64,000 bases of DNA. Source: Agrobacterium genomosp. 13 str. CFBP 6927. GTDB taxonomy: Bacteria > Pseudomonadota > Alphaproteobacteria > Rhizobiales > Rhizobiaceae. A program made the translations under genes and the position numbers. The DNA is taken from contig LT009756.1 of the NCBI GenBank assembly GCA_900012615.1, positions 2,319,274-2,383,273 of the forward strand. The letters are read 5' to 3'. Positions 18,518 through 27,575 of this stretch are shown one piece after another. Within the stretch, counting starts at the first letter, position 1. The number at the start of each line of letters is the position of its first letter. The notes below the pieces were generated by a model. It did no database searches and was not told where the DNA came from. It saw nothing but the letters and a program-made list of their open reading frames with translations.

Positions 18518-19915
18518 TCATCTGGGGTGGATGGCCTGGGATGGCTGGTGCCGAATATGTTCGGGCACCATATCCGCCCCCGCAGCAGTCGGGGCCGGCT
18601 CCAGCTCCGCCTCATCCTCGACGAGGCTGGCATTCGCCTGCAAACGCAGACCCATCACGGCAACGACGAGGAAAAACCAGACGAAACCCGTACTGAGGAA
18701 AAAAATCGTTTCCAGAAAACCGAAGAGCAGCACATAGAGCCACACACCGACATAAAGCCTCGTCAAAGGACTGTTGCGCGTGGCGTCATCCATTTTGCCG
18801 AGATAGTGGAGCGGCAGCAGATAAAGCCACATCAGCACCAGCACCAGGCCCGGCACACCGCCCGCAAGCAGAAGGTCGAAATAGCCATTGTGCGAATCCG
18901 GCGCCGTCGTCGCCCAGGTATTGTTCTCGGTGAAACTCGTCATCAACGCGTCGCTTCGCCAGAACGCCTGGTAGCCATAACCGATGAACGGGCTTTGGCG
19001 GATATAATCGATGGCGACGGTCCAGATGTCGGTTCTCCCGGTGAAGGTTGCGTCGATCTTCATTTTCGTCAGCATCTGCGAAAAGACCGGATCGACCGTG
19101 GTGCCGACGATAATCACGGCGAAGACGGCGAGAAGCAGGGTCACCACCGCGTAGCGCCAGCGGGGCCAGCGCATGATGAACCAGCCCGTCGCGATAATGA
19201 TCGGCAACAGGCCGAGCGCTGTCTTGCCGCCCGACTTGACCAGAAAGACCAGCGATAGCAGCAACAGGGCCAAGCCGCCGACAAAGGACCAGCGCTTGCA
19301 GAGATAAATCGCAACGATGATCAGCACCGTCATGACGGAGGCGGCCTCGTTCTTGTGCCGGAAAACCCCGCGCCAGTTACCCGCCAGAAGCGGCTCCAGC
19401 GCGTCGCTCGCCTGATGGATAGACCGTGAAGGCAGGACAACGACGCCGAAATAGCACAGGAACAGGATGATGATCGTGCAGGTGGCAAGCAGCGTGGCGA
19501 AGTGGCGTTCCGTGCGCGGCAGCTGTAAAAAGCAGTCGGCGAGCACGCAGATGATCGCGCACATGAACAGCCGCCGCAGCGAAAACATCGGCGCTTCGCC
19601 CACCAGCGAGGTGAATACATACCAGCCGAAAATCGCCACCATGAGCAGACGCGGCGTGAAGATGATGGAGAAAGAGCGTTCCTTTGCCATGAACGCCACG
19701 AAACTGAACAGCAGAATGATGGCGGTGAGCTGGTTGAGCAGGTTGGATCCGGCCGCCATTGCGGACCCCATATAGGTCGACGAGAGCGAGACATAGGGCA
19801 AAAAGCCGACCGTGAAATAAAGGAACGTCACATAAAACAGGACGTCCCGCCAGTAGCCACGCCCCTGCTGTTCGTGCGCTGCATCCATAAGGGGTTTTTC
19901 TCTTCCTTTTTCCAT
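18518..19915 (-). CDS. O-antigen ligase / Wzy polymerase-like membrane protein
   Basis: The 465-residue protein has about ten to twelve hydrophobic helices. The large periplasmic loop is FTGRTDIWTVAIDYIRQSPFIGYGYQAFWR, followed by APDSHNGYFDLLLAGGVPGLVLVLMWL. The G-R-x-x-I/L-W and H-N-x-x-x-x-x-L-x-x-G-G-x-x-G patterns are the signature of the Wzy_C/O-antigen ligase family. Such proteins polymerise undecaprenyl-linked repeats or ligate them in the periplasm. Start is uncertain: ATG 19915 (chosen), ATG 19888 or ATG 19969. It belongs to the surface-polysaccharide locus that runs to 30.9 kb. Confidence 0.85.
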   Translation of the reverse strand: MEKGREKPLMDAAHEQQGRGYWRDVLFYVTFLYFTVGFLPYVSLSSTYMGSAMAAGSNLLNQLTAIILLFSFVAFMAKERSFSIIFTPRLLMVAIFGWYVFTSLVGEAPMFSLRRLFMCAIICVLADCFLQLPRTERHFATLLATCTIIILFLCYFGVVVLPSRSIHQASDALEPLLAGNWRGVFRHKNEAASVMTVLIIVAIYLCKRWSFVGGLALLLLSLVFLVKSGGKTALGLLPIIIATGWFIMRWPRWRYAVVTLLLAVFAVIIVGTTVDPVFSQMLTKMKIDATFTGRTDIWTVAIDYIRQSPFIGYGYQAFWRSDALMTSFTENNTWATTAPDSHNGYFDLLLAGGVPGLVLVLMWLYLLPLHYLGKMDDATRNSPLTRLYVGVWLYVLLFGFLETIFFLSTGFVWFFLVVAVMGLRLQANASLVEDEAELEPAPTAAGADMVPEHIRHQPSQAIHPR

Positions 19916-20321
19916 GCCTGCCCGCATCGTGACCGATGCGTCATTTCGATAATATGAATATCCCGCCAAAATCCTATTTTTTAGTTATACATAATACACG
20001 GAAGAATAGTATTTACGCGATCTGTCCCTGCCCCGAAAGAACGGAGCCGAAGACGATACTTGAAAGTAATCATATGGAAATACATAGAATTTCCATCGTG
20101 ATCCATCTTCATCTTCCAAATTTAAGTTGCTGATTTCCCTATTGTTTGATAAACACAGGCCACTGAAAGAGGTCGCCTGCCTCTGTTTAACGGCGACGAC
20201 ATTTTGCTGTATTACGAATATACTAAAGTAATAATCCGAAACTCTGTTTAGCGTATATTAACAACTAACGATATATCTTTGGCTTGTTGATTTCATAAAC
20301 GCAAAGGGCTGGAAACCTAAG
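19916..20321. other. A+T-rich divergent promoter region in the polysaccharide locus
   Basis: About 400 bases, markedly A+T-rich between 19970 and 20290 compared with the flanking genes, between divergent genes. No RNA gene or repeat was recognised. Promoters for both neighbours must lie here. Low GC at this point is typical for the control regions of surface-polysaccharide loci. Confidence 0.5.
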
Positions 20322-21485
20322 GTGGACGTTCCGATACACACCAATATGGACGATAGCAACAACGATCAGTCAACACAACGCCCGGTTCAGACGGGTGCAA
20401 CCGGTGTTCGCCCCATGCTCAGGGAGGACGTCCCGGCCGTCGAGGTCGTGCTCGATAGCGCTTTCAAGAAGACCGGACGTGAAGGAAGCTTCGACTTCCG
20501 TTCTTACATCGAGACATTGTTTTTTGGCAGCCCCGCCTTTCACCCTGATCACGGCAGCGTCGTCTACGACGCGGGCGAAAACGGGGTCACAAGCGTCATC
20601 CTTGCCATACCCATGCGATTTGTCGCGAACGGAGAAACCATAACGGCGAGATTGCTGTGCGCTTTCGCGTCGAAAGGAAAACTCGGGGCGCTTGGAGCCG
20701 CGCGCCTGTCCCGCGGCATGCGGGCGACGAAACACGATATGCTGTTTTCGGACACCGCTTCCCCCGTCAGTGCCGATCATTGGATCGCGATCGGCGGCAA
20801 TATGCTGCCGATGGAAAGTCTGCAATGGCACAAGGCGCTGAAGCCTTTCTGCGCCATAGCGCTGGGCATGCCCCGTCGTTCGCAGCTGGCCAAATCCACG
20901 CCCGCTCTGATGGTGCTTGGCTTTGCCGACCGCATCCTGCGCACATGGAAAAAAGGCATCAGACCGCAGGAGGTCGCCGGCACCAAAGTGAGACCGGTGG
21001 ATTTCGAAACGTTCCGCTGCACGGCGCTGACGATGATCGAGCGCTTTTCCGTTCGCCCGGAATGGTCCCACGGGGAATTCCACTGGCTGATAGAAATGAG
21101 CAGAGCCAACGACACGCTCGGCGAATTGAGCAGCGTCGCGATTGAAAACGCCGAAGGCCAGGCCATCGGCGCTGCCCTGTTCTTCGGACAGGCGGGACGG
21201 ACCGCCTATGTGCTGAACCTTGTCTGCGACGCCGGCCGCGAAAACGACGTGCTCAACGCCCTGTTCCGGCATTTCGACGATCAGGGCTATGCCCATGTCA
21301 CGGGCATGTCACAGCCCTTTCTCATGAACGCGCTTTACCGCCAGAACCACATGACGTTCCGTCATCGCGGTTATTTCTGCATGGCCACCCGGGACGAAGC
21401 GCTGAGGGAAAGGGCGCTTGCCGGCGATATCTATATTGGCGGGCTGAGTTCGGAGAGCTGGAGCAAGCTCATCACCGACTATTGA
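20322..21485 (+). CDS. GNAT-like acyltransferase in the polysaccharide locus
   Basis: The 387-residue protein begins with a GNAT-like fold element (TGVRPMLREDVPAVEVVLDSAF, about residues 27-48). A second acetyltransferase-like half follows at about 280-350 (AIGAALFFGQAGRTAYVLNLVCD). Bacterial polysaccharide loci often carry such double-GNAT proteins that acylate a sugar or a lipid carrier intermediate. The start is either GTG 20322 or ATG 20346; the ribosome site is weak for both. I assign the superfamily with moderate confidence and no substrate. Confidence 0.6.
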   Translation: MDVPIHTNMDDSNNDQSTQRPVQTGATGVRPMLREDVPAVEVVLDSAFKKTGREGSFDFRSYIETLFFGSPAFHPDHGSVVYDAGENGVTSVILAIPMRFVANGETITARLLCAFASKGKLGALGAARLSRGMRATKHDMLFSDTASPVSADHWIAIGGNMLPMESLQWHKALKPFCAIALGMPRRSQLAKSTPALMVLGFADRILRTWKKGIRPQEVAGTKVRPVDFETFRCTALTMIERFSVRPEWSHGEFHWLIEMSRANDTLGELSSVAIENAEGQAIGAALFFGQAGRTAYVLNLVCDAGRENDVLNALFRHFDDQGYAHVTGMSQPFLMNALYRQNHMTFRHRGYFCMATRDEALRERALAGDIYIGGLSSESWSKLITDY

Positions 21486-21521
21486 GGCCTGCGCCTCCGC
21501 GCCGATGATGAAGTGCCCGGT

Positions 21522-22607
21522 TTAGGCCTTGGTAAAACGCTGCACATTCGCCGAGAACAGATGGCGCAGCGCCTTCGCATAACGTTTGGAGCGCGTCTTG
21601 GCGGCAAGCGCGCTCGTCCAGTCCACCATCGATCCGTTGATGTCGAAATCGCCAAGCTGGCCTTCGGGAATATCGCCCTTTTCGATACGCTCGACAATGG
21701 AGCCCAGCGCCGCGTAAAATTCAGGCGAGCGATAGGGCGGGTGCAGCGAATACATGCCCTTTGTGGTGCCGAGAAAATCCAGCCGGTGAACGCCGACGCG
21801 CATCATATTGGTGCTCAGCACCTCTTCGGCGGGCATCGAGACCGGTTGCTGGTTATAGGCATAGGAACGGATACGCCGTTTGACATCCGGCCTCAGCAAT
21901 TCGAGCGAACCGATACGCTTTGCGAAACGGTCCATGTCGATCATGAAAAGACGGGTGGAAACGGTGGCAAAGCGCCATGTGGGAATGCGTGACGGCAGCT
22001 TGCGCGGTTCGGGAATGTTCCGCACCCCCGGCATGCCGACATGGCGCGAAACATCGAGATCGCCGCGCACGGTCGGCGGCCCGGAAAAGGGCGTGATGCA
22101 GAGCGCGTCCGGATTGGCTTTCTGAAGCGCAATGGCTTCATCGAACCAGCTCTGGCTGCCGCCACCAAACATCATGTCGCTGTCCATATGCATCACATAA
22201 CGGGCATTGGCGCGTTTCAGACCGTGGAAATAGACATGGAAAGGGCCGCCGTCGAAGGCCTTGGCGGGATAGGGGATCGGCGAGCGCGAAAAGAACGTCT
22301 CCGTCACGGCATGTCGCGCAGCATCGCTGTAGTCGACGACATCCACATGGAGATGCGGATAATTGGTCTGCATTTCCTCCAGCATGTCGAACAGACGTTT
22401 GCTCGCCGCCGCAAAGCCATTGCCCTTGTAACGCCCTGCCCCCACCTGGCCGGTATCGACCGTCAGGAGAATGCGATCCACCTGCCCGCCCCAGACCCGC
22501 AGCTGATGCGGAAGGGTAAGGGCGGCATGCGGCGCATCGAAGGGATGAAGATTGATTTGCAGCGCCTTTTGTACGGGAGGAAGCGGCATTTCAGCACTCA
22601 TAGTCAT
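21522..22607 (-). CDS. glycosyltransferase with GT-A-like DxD motif
   Basis: The 361-residue protein has no membrane segment. ARYVMHMDSDMMFGGG contains Asp-Ser-Asp at 142-144, the DxD sugar-nucleotide/metal motif of GT-A enzymes, and the N-terminal half has the alternating strand/helix pattern (RILLTVDTGQVG, LHVDVVDYS). It is not a standard GT2; I could not name its family. Its ATG overlaps the stop of the GH10 gene by four bases (ATGA), so the two are translated from one transcript, GH10 first. Probable role: adding a sugar to a polysaccharide repeat unit in the cytosol. Confidence 0.72.
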   Translation of the reverse strand: MTMSAEMPLPPVQKALQINLHPFDAPHAALTLPHQLRVWGGQVDRILLTVDTGQVGAGRYKGNGFAAASKRLFDMLEEMQTNYPHLHVDVVDYSDAARHAVTETFFSRSPIPYPAKAFDGGPFHVYFHGLKRANARYVMHMDSDMMFGGGSQSWFDEAIALQKANPDALCITPFSGPPTVRGDLDVSRHVGMPGVRNIPEPRKLPSRIPTWRFATVSTRLFMIDMDRFAKRIGSLELLRPDVKRRIRSYAYNQQPVSMPAEEVLSTNMMRVGVHRLDFLGTTKGMYSLHPPYRSPEFYAALGSIVERIEKGDIPEGQLGDFDINGSMVDWTSALAAKTRSKRYAKALRHLFSANVQRFTKA

Positions 22608-23671
22608 GCACCACGGTTCCGGAATTCATTGATGACGGCCATCATCGGCTTTTCGTTGAAGCTCCAGTCCAGCGGCAGCGGCCGGTTCACGGTGCCGTCC
22701 CGGCGCGGGTAAGCCCAGCGGATCCAAGTATATTGGTCCGAAATGCCCCATGTGGTGATGGAGGAAAGCGGCCCGCCTTCTGAAGCCGCTTCGAGAAAAT
22801 CACGGACCTGTTGGTTTATCAGCATGTCACGTTCGGCTTCCGGCGCGGGCAGCGTCTGGTCCATCACATCCAGTTCCGTCACCAGAACGGCAAGACCGTA
22901 ACTGCGCATTTCCTTGGTAAAGGCGGCAAGCTCGTCCTTGGCGATGGGCCAGCCGCCGCGCAGATGCCCCTGCAGGCCAACGGCGTTGATGGGCGCGCCC
23001 TTCTCGAGCAGTTCGAGAATGAGGTTACGGAAGGCCCCCCGCTTGGCCGGCGATTTTTCGACCGAAAATTCCACATCATATTCGTTGAGGACCAGCTGGG
23101 CTTTCGGATCGACGGCATGGGCGATCTCGAAGGCCTTTTTGATCGCGTCCGGACCCGCGCCGTAATACCAGGCGTCGCGCCGCGAACGGACATTGCCGGG
23201 CACGTCGGGGATCGGCTCATTGACCACATCCCAGCTATGGATCACATCCTTGTAGCGCTCCATCACCTTGACGATGTGCGTTTCCATCAGCTTCTCGACC
23301 TTCGCACCGCGGACGCCGGCGAGCCAGGGCGCGTTGGAGGCGTACCAGATGAGCGGATGGCCGTGCATGGAAAGATTGTGCTGGCGCGCAAAATTGGCGA
23401 GCGCATCGGCGGCGGCAAAATCGAACACTTCTTCGGAAGGTCGCATGACCTCCCATTTCATCTCGGTAACGGGGGTGATGCGTGAGCAATATTTGACCAC
23501 CGCCTCGCCGATACGGCTATCGGCGGTAAGGTCAGGAAGATAAACGGCCGCGCCATAGGGAGCTGTTTTAACCGGCGCTTTCTTCTGCGCGGCAAATCCC
23601 TGGCCGGCCATGCCATGCAACAGGCCGACACATGCCGCACCACCGAGAAAATTCCGTCGCCCGATCCGCAT
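22604..23671 (-). CDS. GH10-family endo-1,4-beta-xylanase-like glycosidase, Tat-exported
   Basis: The 355-residue protein starts with a twin-arginine signal (GRRNFLGG, Arg pair at 5-6, hydrophobic stretch to about residue 27). The mature domain has both GH10 catalytic glutamates: the acid/base in WDVVNEP (Glu 152) and the nucleophile in VTELDV (Glu 266), plus HGHPLIW near residue 103. GH10 enzymes cleave beta-1,4 xylan or related glucans with retention. Being translationally coupled to a glycosyltransferase inside a polysaccharide locus, it more likely trims or processes the self-made polymer than digests plant xylan; plant cell-wall activity remains possible. Confidence 0.88.
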   Translation of the reverse strand: MRIGRRNFLGGAACVGLLHGMAGQGFAAQKKAPVKTAPYGAAVYLPDLTADSRIGEAVVKYCSRITPVTEMKWEVMRPSEEVFDFAAADALANFARQHNLSMHGHPLIWYASNAPWLAGVRGAKVEKLMETHIVKVMERYKDVIHSWDVVNEPIPDVPGNVRSRRDAWYYGAGPDAIKKAFEIAHAVDPKAQLVLNEYDVEFSVEKSPAKRGAFRNLILELLEKGAPINAVGLQGHLRGGWPIAKDELAAFTKEMRSYGLAVLVTELDVMDQTLPAPEAERDMLINQQVRDFLEAASEGGPLSSITTWGISDQYTWIRWAYPRRDGTVNRPLPLDWSFNEKPMMAVINEFRNRGA

Positions 23672-23935
23672 TTACCCGCCTCCGCAACCCCGGCGCATCG
23701 GTCGAAAATCGGACTGGATCCTCGACAGGAACGATACGCAGATCAAAAGTTTCAGAGCGTCCTGATACATCCGGAGGGACGCAGGGCGCTCTAATTCTCA
23801 AAACATAACATCTCAATCATGCCAAAAGGATATTAAAGATTTGCAAGGTTAACTGACGCTATACCACGTCATAATTGGCGCAAGCCCGCTTAATCGGGTA
23901 GTAACTTCGCTGTGCGAATTCTTGGCCCACGCCCC

Positions 23936-24862
23936 ATGGAGTTTAAAGTCTTGGTTTCCGTCTCGATTGTCATTCCCGTTCGCAACGGTGAGCGTTACAT
24001 CGTGGAAGCGATCGAAAGCGTGTTGTTCCAGGGCGAAACCGTTTGCGAAGTGCTGGTCGTCGATGACGGCTCCACCGACGCAACGGCGCAGAAGGTGCAA
24101 GGTTTCTCCGATCCGCGCGTCAAACTGCTGGCCCGACCCCAGGGAAGGCAGGGCGTTTCCGCCGTGCGCAATTTCGGTCTTTCGCAGGCGCGCGGCGAGT
24201 GGACGATGTTTCTCGATGCCGACGACCGCCTGAAAGCGGGCGCCATCGCCGCCCTTGGCGCCGGTGTCTCCGGACCGGATGTCGTTGCGGTTTATGGCGA
24301 CTACGAGCGTATAGACGAAAATGGCGCCAAGATCGGCCGGCGCAATCTCATCCGCCGGCGGGAGAAGCCTGATGGTTTCATCCTGCAGCCGCTTTTGGGC
24401 GGAAACTTCATCGTCAATGGCGGCATCATGCTGGTCCGAACCCGCATCTTTCAGGATTTCGGCGGTTTTGACGAGACGTTGCGCTACGCGGAAGACTGGT
24501 ATGGCTGGTGCAGGCTGGCCGCCGCCGGCCGCTTCGTCTATCTGCCGGGCCAGCATGTTCTCGACTACCGGGTGCACAGGACAAGCGTGATGATGAACCG
24601 TCTCCTGACGTTCCGGGATTGTGAACCGGCGATCGAGGCGGTGTTTTCCGACCCTGCCATCGTCGCCGCCATAGCGCCGCAGGAACTGAGGCGGCTGCGT
24701 CGCAAATCCGAAAACCACATGAATGCCTATACGGTGGCGCAGGCCTTTCGCGCCCGCCGTTATCGCGAGGCCGTTTCGGCGCTTGCCGATACATTCCTCA
24801 ATCGCCCGCGCCAAAGCCTCAGGGCCGTCGTTTTTTCCGCCGCAGCGCTTGCCGGTATTTAG
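23936..24862 (+). CDS. GT2-family glycosyltransferase
   Basis: The 308-residue GT-A enzyme opens with SVSIVIPVRNGERYIVEAIESVLFQ and VLVVDDGSTDAT, the GT2 nucleotide-binding region. It has FLDADDRL near residue 91 as the DxD-type motif and an EDWYGWCRLA segment near residue 184 (the ED/W acceptor motif). ATG 23936 starts directly before the first strand; the frame extends to GTG 23912. It probably transfers one sugar of a lipid-linked repeat unit at the inner face of the membrane. It is followed after 8 bases by a second glycosyltransferase gene. Confidence 0.9.
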   Translation: MEFKVLVSVSIVIPVRNGERYIVEAIESVLFQGETVCEVLVVDDGSTDATAQKVQGFSDPRVKLLARPQGRQGVSAVRNFGLSQARGEWTMFLDADDRLKAGAIAALGAGVSGPDVVAVYGDYERIDENGAKIGRRNLIRRREKPDGFILQPLLGGNFIVNGGIMLVRTRIFQDFGGFDETLRYAEDWYGWCRLAAAGRFVYLPGQHVLDYRVHRTSVMMNRLLTFRDCEPAIEAVFSDPAIVAAIAPQELRRLRRKSENHMNAYTVAQAFRARRYREAVSALADTFLNRPRQSLRAVVFSAAALAGI

Positions 24863-24870
24863 GAGTTTCC

Positions 24871-25815
24871 ATGTCCGAAATCATGCCGGAAGCGGTGGTG
24901 TGCATTCCCAGTTTCCGCAGGCCCGAAGGCTTGCGGAAGACATTGGCGTCGCTTTTGGCCCAGAAGGTCGATTTTCCCTTCGCCATCGTCGTGGTCGACA
25001 ATGATGGCGCAGGCCAGGCAGGCCTTGCCGTTGCGCGCTCCTTCTTTGCCGAAAATGAAGTGACGGGTCAGGCTCTGGTGGAGCCGACACAGGGCAATTG
25101 TTACGCCATCAACACCGCATTCCGCACCGCCCGGCAGAGTTACCCTTCCGCTGAGTGGTTCCTGATGATCGACGACGACGAGGCGGCCTCCCCGGTCTGG
25201 CTCGCCGAGATGGTCTCGGCTGCAAGGTCTTTCGGCGCTGATATCGTCGGCGGTCCGGTCAACCGCGAATTCGACGCACCCGCATCCAAGGCGGTTCTGT
25301 CGCATCCATTATTCGGCTCCATCGAATCCCCAACCGGCCCGGTCGATCAGATTCACGGATCGGGCAATTGCCTGATCTCCAGACGTGTTTTCGAAACGCT
25401 GGCAAAACCGGAATTCGACGTGCAATTCAATTTCCTCGGCGGCGGCGACATGGATTTCTTCACCCGCTGCCGCAAGGCCGGTTTCAAATTTGCTTGGAAT
25501 GCCCAAGCCCTCATCATCGAATATGTGCCGGAAAACCGCATGGCGCCGCGCTGGATCATGGAGCGCTCGCTCAGGACGGGCATCATCAACTACAGCATTG
25601 ACCGCGCCCGACGCCCCGGCCTGAAGGGCGGGCTGCTGCTAACCGCCAAAAACGCCGTCAGCCTATGTCTTTCAGTGGTCCGCGCCGTTTCCGCATTCTT
25701 TAAAACCGGATCGCTGCTGCCCGCCACCCATCCGCCGCTCATGTCCATCGGCCGTGTGCTGGCAAGCCTCGGCATTACGCTGACCCCCTACAAGGCGCCG
25801 GCGAAAAAGGCCTGA
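24871..25815 (+). CDS. GT2-family glycosyltransferase
   Basis: The 314-residue protein has AVVCIPSFRRPEGLRKTLASLLAQ and AIVVVDNDGAG at the start, then FLMIDDDEAASPVWL with the catalytic Asp cluster near residue 102. GGGDMDFFTRCRKAGFKFAW near residue 190 is the GT2 E/D-D-x-D acceptor region. The C-terminal 80 residues contain a hydrophobic segment (GLLLTAKNAVSLCLSVVRAVSAF) that may anchor it to the membrane. It is cotranscribed with the preceding GT2 gene (8-base gap). The sugar is unknown. Confidence 0.88.
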   Translation: MSEIMPEAVVCIPSFRRPEGLRKTLASLLAQKVDFPFAIVVVDNDGAGQAGLAVARSFFAENEVTGQALVEPTQGNCYAINTAFRTARQSYPSAEWFLMIDDDEAASPVWLAEMVSAARSFGADIVGGPVNREFDAPASKAVLSHPLFGSIESPTGPVDQIHGSGNCLISRRVFETLAKPEFDVQFNFLGGGDMDFFTRCRKAGFKFAWNAQALIIEYVPENRMAPRWIMERSLRTGIINYSIDRARRPGLKGGLLLTAKNAVSLCLSVVRAVSAFFKTGSLLPATHPPLMSIGRVLASLGITLTPYKAPAKKA

Positions 25816-25859
25816 AACGGACGAGTTCCGTCCGCAGCGCCAATCTCGGCTCGCAAGTC

Positions 25860-26108
25860 TCAGCTCAGGGTTTTTTCCCTGTGCAGCGAGACAGGATTCA
25901 AATGCCGTTTCTGGAAGCCGAATGACGAAAACACAGCCGCGAGAATGAGAAGCGGCACCAGAACCGGCCAGAAGAAGCAAAGGATGATACCGGTGACCCG
26001 ATAAAGGTCCCAATCCCTGTCACGGCGGGCGCCTTCTATATAGGTCATGGCGAGAGAGGTAACGGTACCAATTCCATATATGAAAAGAGAAACGGACGTA
26101 ATAACCAT
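25860..26108 (-). CDS. small two-helix membrane protein
   Basis: An 82-residue protein with hydrophobic segments at about 2-20 (VITSVSLFIYGIGTVTSLAMT) and about 38-62 (VTGIILCFFWPVLVPLLILAAVF). The frame is open upstream to 26207, but ATG 26108 has GAGGA five bases before it and removes an unlikely Cys/Arg-rich leader. It sits convergent to the second GT2 gene and downstream of the WecG/TagA-like gene on the same strand (about 175 bases). Function unknown; a small partner of the polysaccharide machinery is possible. Confidence 0.65.
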   Translation of the reverse strand: MVITSVSLFIYGIGTVTSLAMTYIEGARRDRDWDLYRVTGIILCFFWPVLVPLLILAAVFSSFGFQKRHLNPVSLHREKTLS

Positions 26109-26283
26109 CGCTGTCCTCAAATATCTCTGATTCGAATAAATTTCTAATATCCGCCTAATGTAGCGCCGTTGCGCGCAGTTGCAACGAATTTCGGCACGGG
26201 GACGCATTCATTCAATAAGTTAGAATGGCCTTAAGTAAGGTGCGGGAGGCGGGAGCAGCGTGAGACCTTGCCGCGGCAAGACC

Positions 26284-27126
26284 CTACCGGTTCTGACCGG
26301 AAGCGCTATAGCGATGTTTCAGCAGTGAATAAATGGCGATCGGATTGGTCAGCAGATAACGCTTGCCGAGACGTTTCGGCTCGAGCATGGCCCTGTAGAG
26401 CCATTCCAGCCCCATATCCTGCATCCATTGCGGCGCCCTGCTGTTCTTGCCAGCGAGAAAGTCGAACAGGCCACCACAGGTCTTTATCACCGCGATGCCG
26501 GAGAGCCCGTCGAGATTGCGCGAAACGAAACGTTGCTCCAGCGGTATGCCGAAGCCAACCCAGAGAATATCCGTCCGTGATGCGGCGATATCGGCGAGGA
26601 TCGCCTGCTCTTCATCCCGCTTGAAATAACCGTTGCGCCGACCCGAGAAGACCAGACGCGGATAGAGCCTCTGCATTTCCTCAACCGCGGCGCGGTTCAC
26701 GTCTTCGGAGCCGCCGAGGAAATAAAACCGCGTACCCGTCTCTTCGGCCCGGCGGGCCACCGCATGAACGAGATCCGTGGTCGCGACGCGTTCCCGTAGC
26801 GCCGTGGTGCAGAATTTGCGGGAAAAGATCACCAGCGACATGCCATCGGCATGAATCTGGTCCGCCTGCCGCAGCATGGCGTCGAATTCCTTGTCCTGAT
26901 GGCAGAGCGCGATCACCTGGCCATTCGCCGAGGTCGAATAGAACGGCCTTGAGCCGGCCGCGCGCTCGCCTTCCGCGCGCAGGATGAAATCCTGTGCCGT
27001 CTCGTCGATCGTCGCGTCAGTGATGGGCAAAGCCGCAAGCGGAATGACCGGCCAGATTGTGCCAGGTCCTTCCGAATCCGGGATGTCTCTCCCTGTCATA
27101 TTCTGTCCGGTGTCCAAGATAGGCAT
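26284..27126 (-). CDS. WecG/TagA/CpsF-family glycosyltransferase
   Basis: The 280-residue protein has the family core: FYSTSANGQVIALCHQDKEF, then IHADGMSLVIFSRKF (the conserved A/P-D-G-x-x family motif), RFYFLGGSEDVN, and ILWVGFGIPLEQRFV with the Gly-Pro-type nucleotide-sugar site. RAPQWMQDMGLEWLYRAMLEP completes the signature (R-A-P-x-W-x-x-x-x-G-L-E-W-x-x-R). These GT26 enzymes transfer N-acetylmannosamine(uronate) or similar sugars to a GlcNAc-lipid. This hints at a ManNAc-type sugar in the polymer. The start could also be ATG 27099. Confidence 0.92.
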   Translation of the reverse strand: MPILDTGQNMTGRDIPDSEGPGTIWPVIPLAALPITDATIDETAQDFILRAEGERAAGSRPFYSTSANGQVIALCHQDKEFDAMLRQADQIHADGMSLVIFSRKFCTTALRERVATTDLVHAVARRAEETGTRFYFLGGSEDVNRAAVEEMQRLYPRLVFSGRRNGYFKRDEEQAILADIAASRTDILWVGFGIPLEQRFVSRNLDGLSGIAVIKTCGGLFDFLAGKNSRAPQWMQDMGLEWLYRAMLEPKRLGKRYLLTNPIAIYSLLKHRYSASGQNR

Positions 27127-27340
27127 CGTTTCATTGTTATATTCACGCAGATGCTAGGCCATAAGGCTTCAAACACTACGAAGAACTATCATTAATATTT
27201 TTATAAATCCTGAGCTTGAGGCAAGCAATTTATACGCCTGAAGGTTGAGTTACCCGTGCCATTCCCTCTCCGTCCTATTCCGGTTTTGCTACCGATGGGT
27301 TAAGGGACGACGAAACCAAACCAGAGGAAAGGTCCCGGCC

Positions 27341-27550
27341 ATGGAAACCATATCGATCGACAACCGCGGCGATTTCGGCCTTTGGGCGATAGAGCGGGCG
27401 AAAGAAATCGTCGCAAACGAAGCGTCCGATCTTGCCGTCTCCGTCCGTGACGGCGACGAGGCTGGCATCCGTGATGCGGGCAATGCACTGGGCGCTGCCA
27501 TCGCCGCTGCCCTGCTCGAGGTTTATGACGGCCTGATTTCCGAGGAATAA
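27341..27550 (+). CDS. small acidic hypothetical protein
   Basis: A 69-residue protein, mostly helical in appearance (ERAKEIVANEASDLAVSVRDGDEAGIRDAGNALGAAIAAALLEVYDGL) and acidic. The start ATG 27341 has AGAGGAAAGG about nine bases upstream, a strong ribosome site, which supports a real gene. It is convergent with the chain-length protein gene and lies inside the polysaccharide locus. No family recognised. Confidence 0.6.
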   Translation: METISIDNRGDFGLWAIERAKEIVANEASDLAVSVRDGDEAGIRDAGNALGAAIAAALLEVYDGLISEE

Positions 27551-27575
27551 TCGGACCCGGCCGCTCCCACTGGAG

